A DNA stretch of 64,000 bases from Turnera subulata (GCA_028386065.3 JAKUCV010002062.1:89735-153734); one strand, 5' to 3'. Counted from the first letter of the stretch, positions 22,178-34,783 are shown. The notes: a model not told the origin generated them from the sequence alone. A program made the numbers and translations.

Positions 22178-25100
22178 TCAGTTTGTGGAAGCCTTTACTG
22201 CTTTCTCTGCAGCGTCATCCAAATCTTCAGCTGTGATTAGCGTCATCCCACTTTCCTGTTCATGCAATAAACACATTAATGTGATTGTTTTGTTAAATAG
22301 AACATGAAAAACTGTAAAACCTTTATCTTGTCTACAAACAATGCACACCAATTAATACATTTACCTTCAGTATTCTCTTTCCCTGGTCAACATTAGTGCC
22401 TTCAAGTCGTACCACCACGGGTACCTTCAGAGCAACCTTGTTTGGAACAGCCAAAAAATGTTAATGCCTTAAAAACTATCTTAACTGATATAACTTAAAC
22501 AAATGTACGTGATCTGTTCAAAGATGAAACAAATTTTCATTCAACAAGCAACCACTTTTAATCACCACATTACTTCAACTAAATTGTGAAGTGATAAGCA
22601 ATCAAGGGACATATTTGGCACTGAGAACAGTATCAAAAAATAGTACAATCCAGAACACCATTTGATGGAGATCTCACCTGTTTAGCAGCATTCACGATTC
22701 CACTTGCTATCACGTCACATTTCATTATTCCTCCAAAAATGTTGACCAAAATTGCCTTCACTTTCTCATCAGACGTCAATATCTTAAATGCCTCCACAAC
22801 CTGTTTCACGAAATAATAATTAAACATAGAACACATGCATGAAAGAAATTAAAATTTGAGGTACAAAATATGCATGAAAGCAATTGACATCTAAGAGCAA
22901 TTTTTAATGCTTTTCTGATCGTCAGAAAGCATATGTTATGATCAAAAAGATGAAAAGCATAAGACGATAGGAAAATAAATGTAGTGCATGACACGGATAG
23001 AGCAACCAACAAATGGTGAAGCAGTAATCAAAATCCTTAAAAATCAATTACTACCTGGCCTTCAGAAGCATTCCCACCAACATCTAAGAAGTTAGCAGGA
23101 GTTCCTCCATGCAGTTTAATAATATCCATTGTAGCCATTGCTAATCCTGCACCATTCACCATACAGCCGATCTCGCCATCTAAGCCAATATAATTCAAGT
23201 CGGCCTTTGCAGCAGCCACCTGACAAAAGGATAAAAGAGGGCTAAGAAAAGTGAAGGAAGAACTGTTAAAGCAACATTCGTTTAAGGCATGGTCAAGGCA
23301 TAAAGATTTGCACGCATGCGTACATCCCTGTACTAGACATGCAAGTACAAAATTAAGCAAACACTGATTACTATTGGGTGGCTCACAGAAAATAAAATGA
23401 ATTTCAGCAAACCTCTCGAGGATCTTCTTGTGTCGGATCACGAAGAGCAAATATCTCCTTCTGACGAAAGGCAGCATTGTCGTCAAAGTTCAATTTGGCA
23501 TCAGCAGCCACCAGCTTGTTATCAGAAGTCTCAGCAAGGGGATTAATCTGCGCAAGAAAAATAGAATATTCACATGGAAAGATAACCAAAACTAACTCTT
23601 GACTCGCCAAAAAAGAATCACATCTATGAAGTTGTAACAGCAAATTTTGCTCACTTCCAACAATGTGCAGTCACACTCACGGAACAGATTATATAATTTC
23701 TTCACTTGCTCAATTGAGTCTTTTCTATCTGCTACTTTTGGAGCTAAACCGTCAACAACTTTAGCTGCATCTTCATCAGTGATTCCTTTGAACACATCAA
23801 TCGGTACCTGTCAGAGACCAGGGGATGAGCTCAATAACTACACAGCAGTAAACAAGGCATAGGGAAGAAGCCCAGGAACACAAGCAAAATAACAGTAATA
23901 ATAATAATTAACCTTAACAATCAGGTCAGGATATTTCTCTGCAAGGTCTTCAATACTGGTTCCTCCCTTTTTACAGGCAATGATAAGCTGAAAACAGGAA
24001 AACTATAATATATTAATTCTCATATAAAGGAGACCATTTCCTATGAGCATTTATAAACTAGCACATACATTATAAAAGTATAAACTAGACACTGATAAAG
24101 AAAAGAGTAATATACTCCATAACAGAAAAAGGATAGTGATCCCAAAGTGCACAACATACCGGACCAGCAGTGTTACGATCCAGCAAGATAGCGAAGTACA
24201 TCTCATTGACAAGTGACAACTTCTCACACAAGTAGACCTACAAAAGAGGGGTCAAAAGAGAAATGAATGTTAAGTGTACCCCTTCTAGACCGCCAATTGC
24301 TGTTATACTACTAAAAGGAATGATATAATGACAGAAGAATATGGTTTAATCTACTTTATGAGCAACAAAGTGGCACAGATGACCATCTTTTGTCAAAAGT
24401 GAATGGCAAATGTTATGATTGCAGCACATGCACATCCAAACTAAAGAACAGATGGACCTGCAGAGACCGTTCTACATTAGACCTTTGCACTCATCCTCAT
24501 TGTCAACACATTATGTCTGTTTAATAATAAGCTACCATTGTAAAACAGATAGTCACATCAAATAATTTGCAGAAACCACCAACAATTGAAATATCAAGAC
24601 TAACTACCAGAAACCAAAATCCAGGTATGGTATACTTCTTGATTCACATTTTTGTCCTTAAGGTTTTCAATAGATGCAGGCATATAAATACTAAAAATTC
24701 AGGATTCATTGTTCATCATATAAGCACAAAATAGAGTTATGTTAAGGATGACAAACCTTGCTAACAATTTTTCCTTGGGGACCTGTTTGTTTGGTCACAA
24801 GTATCTGGCCAAGCATCTTTGCTGGAAGTCAAGCAGCAGAAATATAAGTAGAATTCAAGAGATCACCTCAATAAAAGAACATAAGATATGCCAGGGTAAC
24901 CGGCATTGACTATAGTTATGAATCAAAATTGCTTGACTATGCAAATTTCAAAAGATAATAGCCATGAATAGATCAGAAGGCAAATCAGGTAACAATGGTA
25001 ACCTACCATACTAAATTATTGAAGAATCCACAATGCAAATGTCTCTCCACAAAATACCAAACTGTCCTAGGCTATAACGCTAATGATTTAAGGGCACACT

Positions 25101-26213
25101 ATACAATGTGATGAGCCTCAAACAATCAACTTGGATATTTTACAGCAGCCTGAATAGACTTTGCCACTGAATTCTGAATTACCAGAGCAAACAACAAGAC
25201 TGACTAAATCATGATGCATATAGAAGCTAAAAGTTGGACTTAGAACATAAACTGATTAATTAGACTAGTTCCCTCACGTACATTAATACATCACCCCATG
25301 TTTTACGGTAGGAACTTAGGTGCCAAGTCTTTAGCGCCCGTTGCAAGAAAGAATCAGGTAACTAAAAGCAAACATAAACAATCCAAAAAAGATCAAACAA
25401 CTACTTAAGAGAAGCAACAAGCTGATCTTCATTACCAGCAGTCTCTTCAACTTTATCCTTGCTTACAATGTGAACTCCACCTTGGAAACCGTTTTTAAAT
25501 GTCCCTAAGCCTCGTCCACCAGCCAGAACTTGGCTCTTAACCACCAACTGCACCACAGCCAAACACAAGCACTGCTTAGTTTCATGATGACAGGAAATAA
25601 CTGGTTTGGCAAAACTCAACTCAAGAGTCGTAAAAAAATATATATGTATTTAGTCATAACCAAATAGCACTGCCAGCCAGTCCCATTCCATCTAATTCCC
25701 TTCATAAACAAAATCTTAGATTTTTCATTCATATTTAAAAAATCAGCTGCCATTTCTAAATGAGCAGAAGCAAACGAATAGAAAGTTTCAATCTTGCAAC
25801 AGATAATTGGTAAGATACCTCATTCTCGGAAGGGAAGACATTTTTGATAGTGTCTTTGAGCTGTTCGAGAGAAGAGACCGCCGCTCCTCTTGGGACATTA
25901 ATCCCGTATTTGCCCATCAATTCAGCTCCCTACGATTAACAAACACAAAACAAACAAACAAAAAAATTAAAAATGCACTGGGAAATAAATATTAAAGACT
26001 ATCACAGACACGAAGATCGGGTGGATCTAAACAAAATGGTGCATGAGCGCGACAGAAGCGAATAAGAGGAAGAGAAGGAGGAGAGAGGAGGGTGTGGGGA
26101 GGGGGAACCTGGTACTCGTGGATGTTAAGGCGGCGGAGTTGCTGGTGCTGCGACTTGGCTCCGCCGGCGACGGCGAGGGAGCGAGAAGCAACCTTCTTTA
26201 GCAATCCTCTCAT
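22178..26213 (-). CDS. SUCLB: Succinate-CoA ligase [ADP-forming] beta subunit, mitochondrial
   Basis: Twelve exons on the minus strand: 26109-26213, 25819-25929, 25436-25547, 24757-24821, 24160-24237, 23913-23987, 23655-23807, 23413-23547, 23055-23219, 22678-22800, 22365-22436 and 22178-22255. All introns are GT-AG and the sum is 1272 bp, 423 aa, about the length of the Arabidopsis protein. It forms the beta subunit of the matrix enzyme that converts succinyl-CoA, ADP and phosphate to succinate, CoA and ATP in the TCA cycle; the alpha partner is not in this window. Residues 1-28 are a basic, Ser/Ala-rich presequence. The mature start [16 protein letters not shown], the ATP-grasp loop GGRGLGTF (about 82-89), LLEINPLAE and the signature [14 protein letters not shown] are intact, as is [13 protein letters not shown] in the CoA-ligase domain. 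No defect seen. Confidence 0.97.
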
Positions 26214-27026
26214 TTTTTTTGTTAGTGGAAAACCCTAGCAAGAGAGATGCACAAGGGCGGTGGAGGGAGGGGGGAGCGAATGTGGTTTGTGACAAAGAAG
26301 GGATTGCCGGAATCAAAAAAAAAACAAAAAGAAAAATGCGATCGGGTCAAATAGAAAAAAGAGCGTGTGATACGGTCTGCGCTGGACCGGATCCCCGGTT
26401 TTCCTTCACTTTCCCTTTACAATATTTGTTTTATTTTCTTTTTCCTAGTACAATTTTTGTTCTATTTTTTTAATACACAAATTTGTGCTATTTGCCTATT
26501 TCACAATTTGGCCCAGGGCTGAGGATCATGTTTTGTGTTTCTGAGAAATGGACCATGGCAAGGAGGCCAAGCCAAGTGTAACGAAACTAGTAATTTTTTT
26601 CTTTTTTTCAGGTTTCTCGAAATGAATCTTGTATTTTGGGTGAATGATAATTGATATTCTTCAAATCAAAAAAAAAAATTGTGACCTTTGTATTTAATTT
26701 GGGTAAATGTTGCCTGAGAAAACAGTGTCTGCACTTCTCTATTGGTATTTTCCTACACTGTTATTTTCAATATTTTTTAAAAATATTACAACAGTAAAGA
26801 CTGCCAAAATTAATATGCTGCGTTACCATTCAAATTCTGAGCAGCCTGTGTTGAAAAGTTTCTTCTTTTTCTTTTCTTTTTTTTGGCTCATGTGTGTTGA
26901 AAAGTATGAATCTAGAAGGAAATGCAAGCAGAGGACTACGAAACACCTGTATAATTTTTTTCAAAGTCAAGAAATAATGTAGGTCACATATTAATATTAA
27001 TATACACAAATAAAATATCATACTCC
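26214..27026. other. Intergenic, SUCLB upstream region
   Basis: Contains the presumed SUCLB promoter and 5' UTR (minus strand). No convincing TATA box was seen, which fits a housekeeping gene. AT-rich homopolymers near 26595 and 26668; no other gene. Confidence 0.45.
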
Positions 27027-27038
27027 CCTTGCTCTTTT

Positions 27039-27392
27039 TTTTTTTTTTGTAATTCCGGAGAAAAACTCTATACTAGATTGAGAAGCCCCACACCCTCGAG
27101 GCCAGCAAACCTCAATAGCATCCTGCAATAACAAGAGTGGAGAACAAATCCGTGGAGGGGTTTAAAAAATATGGAGTCCAACCTCAAGTCTAAAGCCAAG
27201 GTTGGCTAAAGCATCTGCCATCTTGTTTCCTTCTCTTGGAGTATGCACACATCTCATTGTCCATTTCCTATCTAGTAAGTCGCTTAATGCCATTAAGAGT
27301 GCATCCCCAAACATACTTTCTCTGTCACCAGATAGATAGGACAGTAGTGCTGTTGAGTCAAGCTCCAGAATTAATTGCCGATACCCATGGCT
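27039..27392 (-). mobile_element. 5'-truncated LINE 3' end (RNase H fragment)
   Basis: A poly(A) tail (T-run on plus at 27035-27048) precedes a minus-strand frame with the C-terminal half of a LINE RNase H domain: YRQLILELDSTALLSYL, then HTPREGNKMADALANLG, the ELDS acid and the usual N.xADALA ending. Candidate TSD CCTTGCTCTTTT at 27027-27038 and 27393-27404; because it ends in T residues its exact length is uncertain. Confidence 0.75.
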
Positions 27393-27450
27393 CCTTGCTC
27401 TTTTATTACTACTACATGTAAACGGGATCTCTCTCAAAAGTTAGTCTAAT

Positions 27451-27659
27451 CTCTTTTTTTTTGAGAATGGGATGAATACCATTAGATAATAATAGCCTCC
27501 AAAGATACAATATGCGATATAGAGGTAGGCATACCTCCTTCTGACAAAACCCAATTTGGCTAGCACATGCGCTGATTCATTTCGAGACTCTGTGTTAATA
27601 TGCTTACAAGAGCGGGAATTAAAATTAGATAATATGTCACATGCATCAAGCAATAAGAT
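27451..27659 (-). mobile_element. Short 5'-truncated LINE insertion, TSD AAAGTTAGTCTAAT
   Basis: A perfect 14-bp TSD flanks it (27437-27450 and 27660-27673). The insert ends on the minus strand with CCCATTCTCAAAA-type sequence and encodes only the last RNase H residues (INTESRNESAHVLAKLGF). It is about 210 bp, inserted 33 bp from the preceding LINE fragment. Confidence 0.88.
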
Positions 27660-27673
27660 AAAGTTAGTCTAAT

Positions 27674-28213
27674 TAAATTTGATTCAATGTTGTAAGTTTT
27701 AAGTTGGAACCTTAGCGTAAAAATACGAGGAGACAATCATTTTACTCGCAACCTTTATTTCAGTGTAAATCATCCACATTCCACATAATGCCATTTAGAA
27801 AAAAAAAAAAGATCAAACTTAATTTTAAGCTGAAGGAAAGAAAAACTTTTGATGTCACGAGAGCATTGTGCGATCACATTTTATTACCACACGCTTCATA
27901 TTCTTTCATCCGTGAAATTGACACACCGAAAGCTGAATCATCAGGAAACTTTTGTACTTCGGTTAGAAACCCTAATTTCTTACTTTAAATTTTATAAGTA
28001 CTGGCATCCAAACTGGTTTAGTTCTTAAAATGTGTAAAACCATAATACTCTGCATTAATCCAATAACATTCGACAACATCAAGCTTTCAGGGCAGCCAAA
28101 CAATTCTTGTCTTTTTCTTATTTTGTGCCCATCTTCTATTCTGTTTGAGTTCGAGGGAATCCTCAGGACGTTATATATTATGCCCTGCCCTCATCAGGTA
28201 CATTAATTAATCA
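27674..28213. other. Intergenic, no gene seen
   Basis: AT-rich spacer; should contain the 3' UTR of the defensin-like gene (minus strand) at its right end. Confidence 0.5.
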
Positions 28214-28676
28214 TCACGCTGGATGACAACGATAACTGCATAAGCAAGCAACAGGGTTGCCAGTGCAGAATCCGCGTCCCTGAGGATATCCTTTGCTGCA
28301 CTGATCTTTGCAAGTGTTCTTGTCTACGCAGTCCCAAGTTGTCACACACTCGTAAGGCTCCCCTGCCGGCTGACATAGTCCACCTTCAACTGCAAGATAT
28401 AAAATCCAGAATTGAATCAACCATTCTTAACATTAATTTCTTCCCAAGGTCACAACACAGACATATTACGGGGAGATTTAAGCATTTCTATATGAACTCT
28501 GCCGTGGGATTCACAAATTTGAATATACTACTACTACTACTACTACACCATGAAATCATTTAATAAGGGACAAGAATGATATATATAGGTATTTGGTTAC
28601 ATCAGAAGATATATATGTGTTAACCTGATATTAAGACGAGGAAGGCAAGAATAAAGCAGGAGTTTAGCTTCGCCAT
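28214..28676 (-). CDS. Defensin-like cysteine-rich secreted peptide
   Basis: Two exons (28625-28676 and 28214-28389) joined over a GT-AG intron give 75 aa. Exon 1 encodes a signal peptide, MAKLNSCFILAFLVLIS, and the single phase-1 intron at the signal/mature junction is the standard architecture of plant defensin-like genes. The mature part has nine cysteines, including CVDKNTCKDQC and ACLCSYRC; a C-x3-C element and a terminal C-x-C-type pair resemble the cysteine-stabilised alpha-beta fold, while the odd count leaves one unpaired. Family members act as antimicrobial or signalling peptides in the apoplast; which applies here is unknown. A (CTA)n microsatellite at 28528-28547 lies in the intron. 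A TATA box sits about 95 bp upstream. Confidence 0.85.
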
Positions 28677-28770
28677 AATCTTCTTGGTACTTAGAAGTAC
28701 TGGTGGTAGAGTATAGCAAGCGCCAGATTGTGTTTTGTTTGTGTTGGCATCTTCTTCCAATGTGAGCTGG

Positions 28771-28778
28771 TATTTATA
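28771..28778 (-). promoter_or_regulatory. TATA box of the defensin-like gene
   Basis: On the minus strand TATAAATA lies 95 bp upstream of the ATG at 28676, a typical spacing for a plant core promoter with a 60-65 base leader. Confidence 0.7.
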
Positions 28779-28779
28779 G

Positions 28780-29306
28780 GCAGATGGGAACATCATCCTT
28801 GATCATTAAACAAATAAACTTGCTTTTACAGTAGATGCCCCTTGTTTGTCACATCTGGCAGGGAATCCGTTACTATATTATTGCCTTTTTTACAGGTTTC
28901 TTCCGGCCGGGGTCGGCTAATCACTATGAATATAAGCTTTGGCTACCGTACAACCACAGGAGAGAGGATCAGGCGATGGTGATATTCTTGGATGAAGGAG
29001 TTACAATCTAAACTCCTCTGGTTATTACTTGTTACTCTCACCAAAATCTACTTAATTGCCAAATGGGGAAGATAATATGGAAAAATTTTGTTTTTTTACA
29101 ACATATATAAATTCAAGGAATTCCAGAAACACGACTAGACAGAACATTTATAAACAGAAAATAACATTTTAAAAAATCTGTTAAGAATTAATTTCGGTAT
29201 TGGCAACCCAAAAAAGTTTAATTGGGGGATGTAGACGAGGATTCCCCCAACCTGATTGTGGTGGACTCAGATGCACCTTATAATTTTTTTCTTGCGTATG
29301 TGGGAC
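28780..29306. other. Intergenic, defensin-like gene upstream region
   Basis: Presumed promoter of the minus-strand defensin-like gene. No further gene or clear element recognised. Confidence 0.45.
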
Positions 29307-29349
29307 AACTGTCAGACATCCTGATCAAAAAAGAAAAACTGTCAGACAT
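29307..29349 (+). mobile_element. Minute LINE-tail insertion with 13-bp TSD
   Basis: AACTGTCAGACAT occurs at 29307-29319 and 29337-29349. The 17 bases between, CCTGATCAAAAAAGAAA, are the kind of 3' end plus poly(A) left by an extremely 5'-truncated LINE or SINE. The same TGATCAAAA end is seen (reverse-complemented) in the insertion at 34803. Confidence 0.65.
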
Positions 29350-29581
29350 GGGATTAATCTCTTTTATCATCTAGGTATCATTAAATCTGGCATTTAGTAT
29401 ATATGCCCTATAGTGTGATGCTGTACTTAAAATGGTAAAAGCAGAAGAGAAAGAATTTTTTATCATCACTTCCAGTGATTCTCTGTTTTTCTTTCTGTTG
29501 ATACGTATGGGAATGTATCTAAAGCAAGAAAACCCCACAGAGAGATTACTTAGATGGAGGGTGATCTCGGAGGTAAGTGGT

Positions 29582-30610
29582 GGACTGAAAATTTTATGGG
29601 AGGCCATATCTGTGCTCCACCATTTTATAAATGCACTCCACTCCTACTTTCTTAGTTTATAATGATAAAATTACCCTTATTAAAAATCATCCTCTCAGTT
29701 ATTTGGTTTCACTAACAATGTTTATCTTTTATTCTTTCAAGAAAGTTGTAACATGCTGCGGATTTGTTTTTTCTTTTTAGTGTAACACGTTTTCTCCTCT
29801 AGGAAGAATAATCATTAAGTAATTTTTACACACTGGATAAATCTAAAACCTATATAATTTTCAAAAAAAACTAAAATTTCCACAGGAAAATAAAGCCTAA
29901 TAAGATTATACTATAACATAAGTACCCAGTAATAGTATAACTTTATTACTCTAATTAATATGCAATATAATCTTTTAAAAAAAAATGAAAAATTCAAAGG
30001 ACGATAAAACGAAAGTGGCCTGTATAATTTGTTGTTGTAGTAATCAATATGTTTTTAAAATTGACAAATTCAATCTCTATTGTAGATAATATCCGGGGAA
30101 AATCTATTCAAATCCTAAAAAGACTTATATCCTATATCTATTCTTACATAGGATTTTCTAAAACTGAAACAAAAATAAAATAGTTATACATATCACGCAA
30201 ATTATCAACCTAATCTATTCAAAAAAAAATGTATTATTCAAATTAATAAGTAAAACCTAGAATATAGGGAATAAAATTTATAGATAAAGATAGATGGATT
30301 TTATCTAATAAAAAAAGAAAAAAAAAGCCTAACATATTATTCGTGATTATTTTATGTTTGAGTTAAAACAAGAATTCATGTTTGATCATCCTTCACCATT
30401 ATAAAGAAATATGGTCTTCCATTGTTGTCCTATTGAGTAAAGAATAAAAGAAAACAAAGAAAAACTAATGACATGGAGATGGGTCTTGATAATTGATGTC
30501 TTTTACTCTTTGCTATAACGGTATTAAGGTAATTTTGTCATTGTAACATTAACAAAAGTAAAAGTGGAGTGCATTTATAAACTAGTGGAGCCTCCAAATT
30601 TTATTCCCGT
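29582..30610. mobile_element. Long terminal-inverted-repeat element, non-autonomous, superfamily uncertain
   Basis: About 90-100 bp at the left (29582-29682) recurs inverted at the right (30520-30610). Shared blocks include GGAGGC, GCTCCAC, TTTATAAATGCACTCCACT and AAAATTACC. The AT-rich 0.8-kb interior is non-coding. Long TIRs suggest a MULE-like MITE, but I could not find a matching 9-bp or other TSD. Confidence 0.65.
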
Positions 30611-31606
30611 TAATATAACAAAATATCTTTGAGACTTTTTTTTCCTCTTAGAATTTATTTATTTCTCAAAATTACCCAAAGGTTTCTAGTGTGCATATTC
30701 ATTATATATATACTTAAATTATTCAATTTAATATTAAGTTCATAACTAATCAAACTTGGAAAGTCCCGCTCTCACTCCTAAACGAATAGACATCACAAGG
30801 GAAATTGATGGTGACAAAAAACGAGAGGAAATTAAAACAAATAGGTTCCAAGGAATCAGATTCAAAGCTTAAGCCCCTTTTTAAACATATCAACCATGCT
30901 TTATGGCCTGTAGTTGAGCCATTCATGTTTCTAGATACCCAAATGGAGCAATAACAAGCACCTGCAGTTATCTCCCTATCAAATGCTGAATCCATCGTCC
31001 ATTATGAGCATCCACCACCTGTAATATTCAGTACTCTTGTAGCAAATGAGCGAGTACTTTTCTAAATCACGTAAAAATGCCTTACCCTTGATTGGAGCAC
31101 TGCCAATTTGTAAGCAAATTCTTATGATGCAAATCTAGCCAGGGCCATCGTATGTACTTTTACCGTGAGGCTTGAAACTTTTAGGCTATTTTGTATAGGA
31201 AAAAAGTGGAAAAGCAATCTCTGGTGCAAGATGAAGAAAGCTCCATAAGTGCATTGTTTACAGGTAGCACGCTCAAAACGCCAGGTATAAAGATTTTCAG
31301 TTTAATGACCAATACAACAAAAGTACAGATAATTGGACAAGGCAAAGGACAGGCCTGCTACTCTGATCGTATTGCGTGTACTACCCATCTTTAGACTAGG
31401 CTCAAGTCTTCCTAAATCTCAAGTGATGGAACAGAAATTTTGCTAACCAACCTGATTACTATATGCAGAAACCCCATGATTCTTCAAGTAGAAGCCAAGC
31501 TAGGTATAAGGCTGAAACATGAGAGCAGAGATTGTCCATCCAACTTTCCATGCTTCACTTGCATCTAGGGGCCACACTGATACTTCGTGATTCATCAATC
31601 TATGAC

Positions 31607-33924
31607 TTAATCTTTCTGATAATTGACACATTCAGGCTTCTTGGCGTTGTAGTAGAAATGTGCAATCATCTTGACCAACTCATCTGCAGTTCGGAACTCT
31701 GCAGAATCCATTGTTTAGTTGCAAAAATGACAATAAAGGTATCTGGATGTGTGCATATTTTACATAGCAGCATCTTGTAAGAGGGCCAAAGATATGGTTA
31801 CTCACCTGTCTCCCTATACACAATCCTGTCTCCTCGTAAAAATATAATCTGAGGACATTCTTTAACTTTAAGCGCATATGCCAAATCTCTCTCAAGATTT
31901 ATGTCTATCTTCACAGTCTGCTTCCAGAAACAATGTCGAATAGTAGTTATTAAAAAGATTCAATATTTTGAAGAACCTATAAATATAATGACATTATACC
32001 CTGTTCTGGACCTCTAAATTTTCTAACATTCAATTTTATCTTCAGAAACAGATATAAAGTGAAGTATACTGTTTATTAGAAGATGAAGAGATTAGTCTGG
32101 AAAAGTAAGATACCCGAGGAGGCAAGCGATCCTTTGAACCTCGATACACCTCGGCTGCCTTCTCTAGCTCTTTCAAGGCCTTCCAGTTGGCAGTTGCCCT
32201 GGGAACAAATTAATAGGTTAGAAGTTTTCTTCCAAGTCTAATAACACTATTCATGTCTGTTTCTTGTCTCATCACAATCTAAAATAGCAAGTTCACACTT
32301 CCAATAATAATTTATGTGCAATTCCACATGCCAAAGTTGAATGCTTCAAAATATATTTTAATGAACCAAAAGTGAACAATTTATCCTTCAGAAGATGGTT
32401 GCCAAGACAACTCCCAAACTAAAAATGAATACTTACTAACAGCAACTCTTTCTTTGTTCTTTTCTCAACCCAACCACAAATTAGTTTATGCCACCAATTT
32501 ATACAAACAAAGCCAAGCTCCAAGAAAAACCTCTAGAGGTAAAGTAGTGGCATGTCATCAGAAATTTTTAGCTATAGCTTCTTCACAGCCAGTCATTCAG
32601 TCGCATATCACAATCTCTCTCTTATCAACCTCCAATCACAGGCCTGATAAACTCTCTTTTTTCTCGGGATATTCTGCACTGCTAACAAAACATACATGCT
32701 ATATCCTTTGTGATTCAATTTTTTTGCATAACACATTGCACAATTTCTGCAAATGCATTCACATAATAAGATGGTTTATCCAAAAGAAAACTTATTTTTT
32801 CACAAAAGATAGAAGGTTGTGCGCCATCATATAATGCCAAGTCGGTTTTGGGGTAGTATATAACAGAAATGCTTTGTGAAATCATAATAAACTACCATCA
32901 CATGGCTCATGATTTGCAGATAGCTCAAAGATGCATATAAAAGCTGACAAACAATAATAGGACTAAACAGTCTATTGTACCAATCAGGCAATCATTAGAA
33001 AGAAAGTACCTTCTCAAACATTAACAGACAGATTCAAGAATTGTTGCAGAAACTTAACAGCTTACAATTACTCTTAGTAGGAGAAAGTATCAAATAGTGG
33101 AGGGGAAGTTACCTGTTGTATCTCTCAAAGACAAGAACGACTAATGGGCTAGGATGAAAAGCAAATTTCTCCCACTCAAGACAGTCAATCTCGTTCACCC
33201 AATTATCATCAAGCTCCCCTTCCCAGTCAATCTCCAACCCATCATCATCAACCACATTCTTGATTGGGTGCTTCTCAAAATACTCGGATGCGCTTATCCC
33301 CCACCCCACGTCACCATCCAATGGCCAATCAGAGCATTCTGCCTCAACCACCATCTTCTCCTTCTTCTTCGTTCCGCTTCTTTTACTAACCTCATCACCT
33401 TCAAGCTCTTCCTCATCATCATCATCATCATCATCATCTTCTTCATCATCACTGGCTTCAGCATCTATCTCGTCATCAACTCCATCCTTCACTACCTTTC
33501 CCATTTTCTCTAAAGCATCAGGGTTCTCCTTTCGTATCGCTTCAAACGTTTCTTCCAGCCTGCCACGTACAAAATCTTCAACCGCAACTGCTTCGCTTCT
33601 CCGACCACGCCTTGGCTTCCTTGGTTTCATGCCCGGGAACACTCTTCCAGGATCTTGTTCTTCCTTTGTGGGCTCTTCAGCGTCTGGGCGGCTCCTTCTT
33701 CTTCTGGGTTTTGCCTTGGACTCGGTGTTAGACTGAAAACCGGCATCGGAATCGGATTTCTTCGAAACAGCAAAGCAAGGGAAAGATTTTGGAATGCGGC
33801 CATAATGCACAGGAGAGCCGAAGGAGACATAATTCGAACGACCAAGCAAACTGGGATCGAGGTTTACTGGACAAAAAGAGGAAAAGGGTTTCCATGGAAT
33901 AGTAGTAGTTTGAAGGAGAGCCAT
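31607..33924 (-). CDS. Thioredoxin-like fold protein, MRL7/MRL7-like family, chloroplast
   Basis: Four exons (33113-33924, 32114-32198, 31806-31917, 31607-31698), GT-AG introns, 1101 bp, 366 aa. Residues 1 to about 50 look like a plastid transit peptide (Ser/Phe-rich, few acids). A basic RRRRSRP region, an acidic run of Asp/Glu around 157-177 encoded by an ATC-type microsatellite, and the conserved [13 protein letters not shown] and [17 protein letters not shown] blocks follow. The C-terminal thioredoxin-like fold (about 245-360) contains [26 protein letters not shown] and [16 protein letters not shown]. No CxxC is present in it. Arabidopsis MRL7 and MRL7-L are needed for plastid-encoded RNA polymerase activity and chloroplast development. 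Which of the two paralogues this is cannot be decided here. Confidence 0.92.
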
Positions 33925-34783
33925 TATTCTCTACTTGCAATGGAATCAGTGACGTCAAGATGAACGAAAGCAAAAATCTCCCTTAAAGGGAAAGAGATTA
34001 TGAAGTTTTGCGAAACAGAGAGGGACAATCTGACATTTTTAAGGAGTTCAAAGATTGAAGCTTGAAATGACTTGGTACTTAAAAGTTAGGAGAAGAGAGA
34101 AACAGTTACTACCTTTTCGATATTTGAAAGAAGGCGTTTGACAGATTAGGGGAAGGGACTTAACTGGATTCTTTCTGCAAATCCTCAAAAACGCACAATC
34201 AAAATGAAGTAGTAGAGTAGAGGAGTCCTGTAAGAACCGAAAGAGGGAAAAAGGCGCGGATAATGTTCGGTTTACTGTCAGCAACTGGCTTACAAAAGCC
34301 TAAAACCCAAAACCCCCAAACCCCTTCGTTCTTTTCTGGGAGATCTAGTACGATGTCGTTCCCTTTAGAGGCGGGGCAGTTTTTTCTTTTCTTTTTTTGC
34401 TATTTTCTCCTAATAATGAAAAAGCTGCGCGTCGTTTGATGAAAGGGAAGTAACTAGGTTAATTGGCCATGGGATAGCCTCCTCTTGTCCCCAACATTTC
34501 GATTATCCTTGTTTTCCTCAAAACACTGGAAATTTTTAGCCATATATATTATATATCCATAGATCCTTTAAGCTTAATAATAACAATAATAACTTTGGAA
34601 CTACTCAAACAAACATTATTTCTTTAATTGTAGAATCAACAACGAATTTCTGGAATATATTTGTTCCCAGCAGAACAGAACTGTCCTTCCCTCGAAAAAT
34701 TATCAAAATCAAAGAATTAGACCATCTAATAAACAAAATGTGTACAAGGATTACAGGAGGGTAGTAGCAAAACAATTGGCCAT
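33925..34783. other. Intergenic, MRL7-like upstream region
   Basis: Presumed promoter and 5' UTR of the minus-strand MRL7-like gene; AT-rich further right. No other gene seen. Confidence 0.45.

Noticed and set aside
30750..30995. Minus-strand open stretch with FDREITAGA and ESDSLEP, faintly like a LINE RNase H domain
   Set aside because: The motifs fall in spacing and frames that do not fit an RNase H fold cleanly, no poly(A) or TSD was found. Could be a very old fragment but not supportable.
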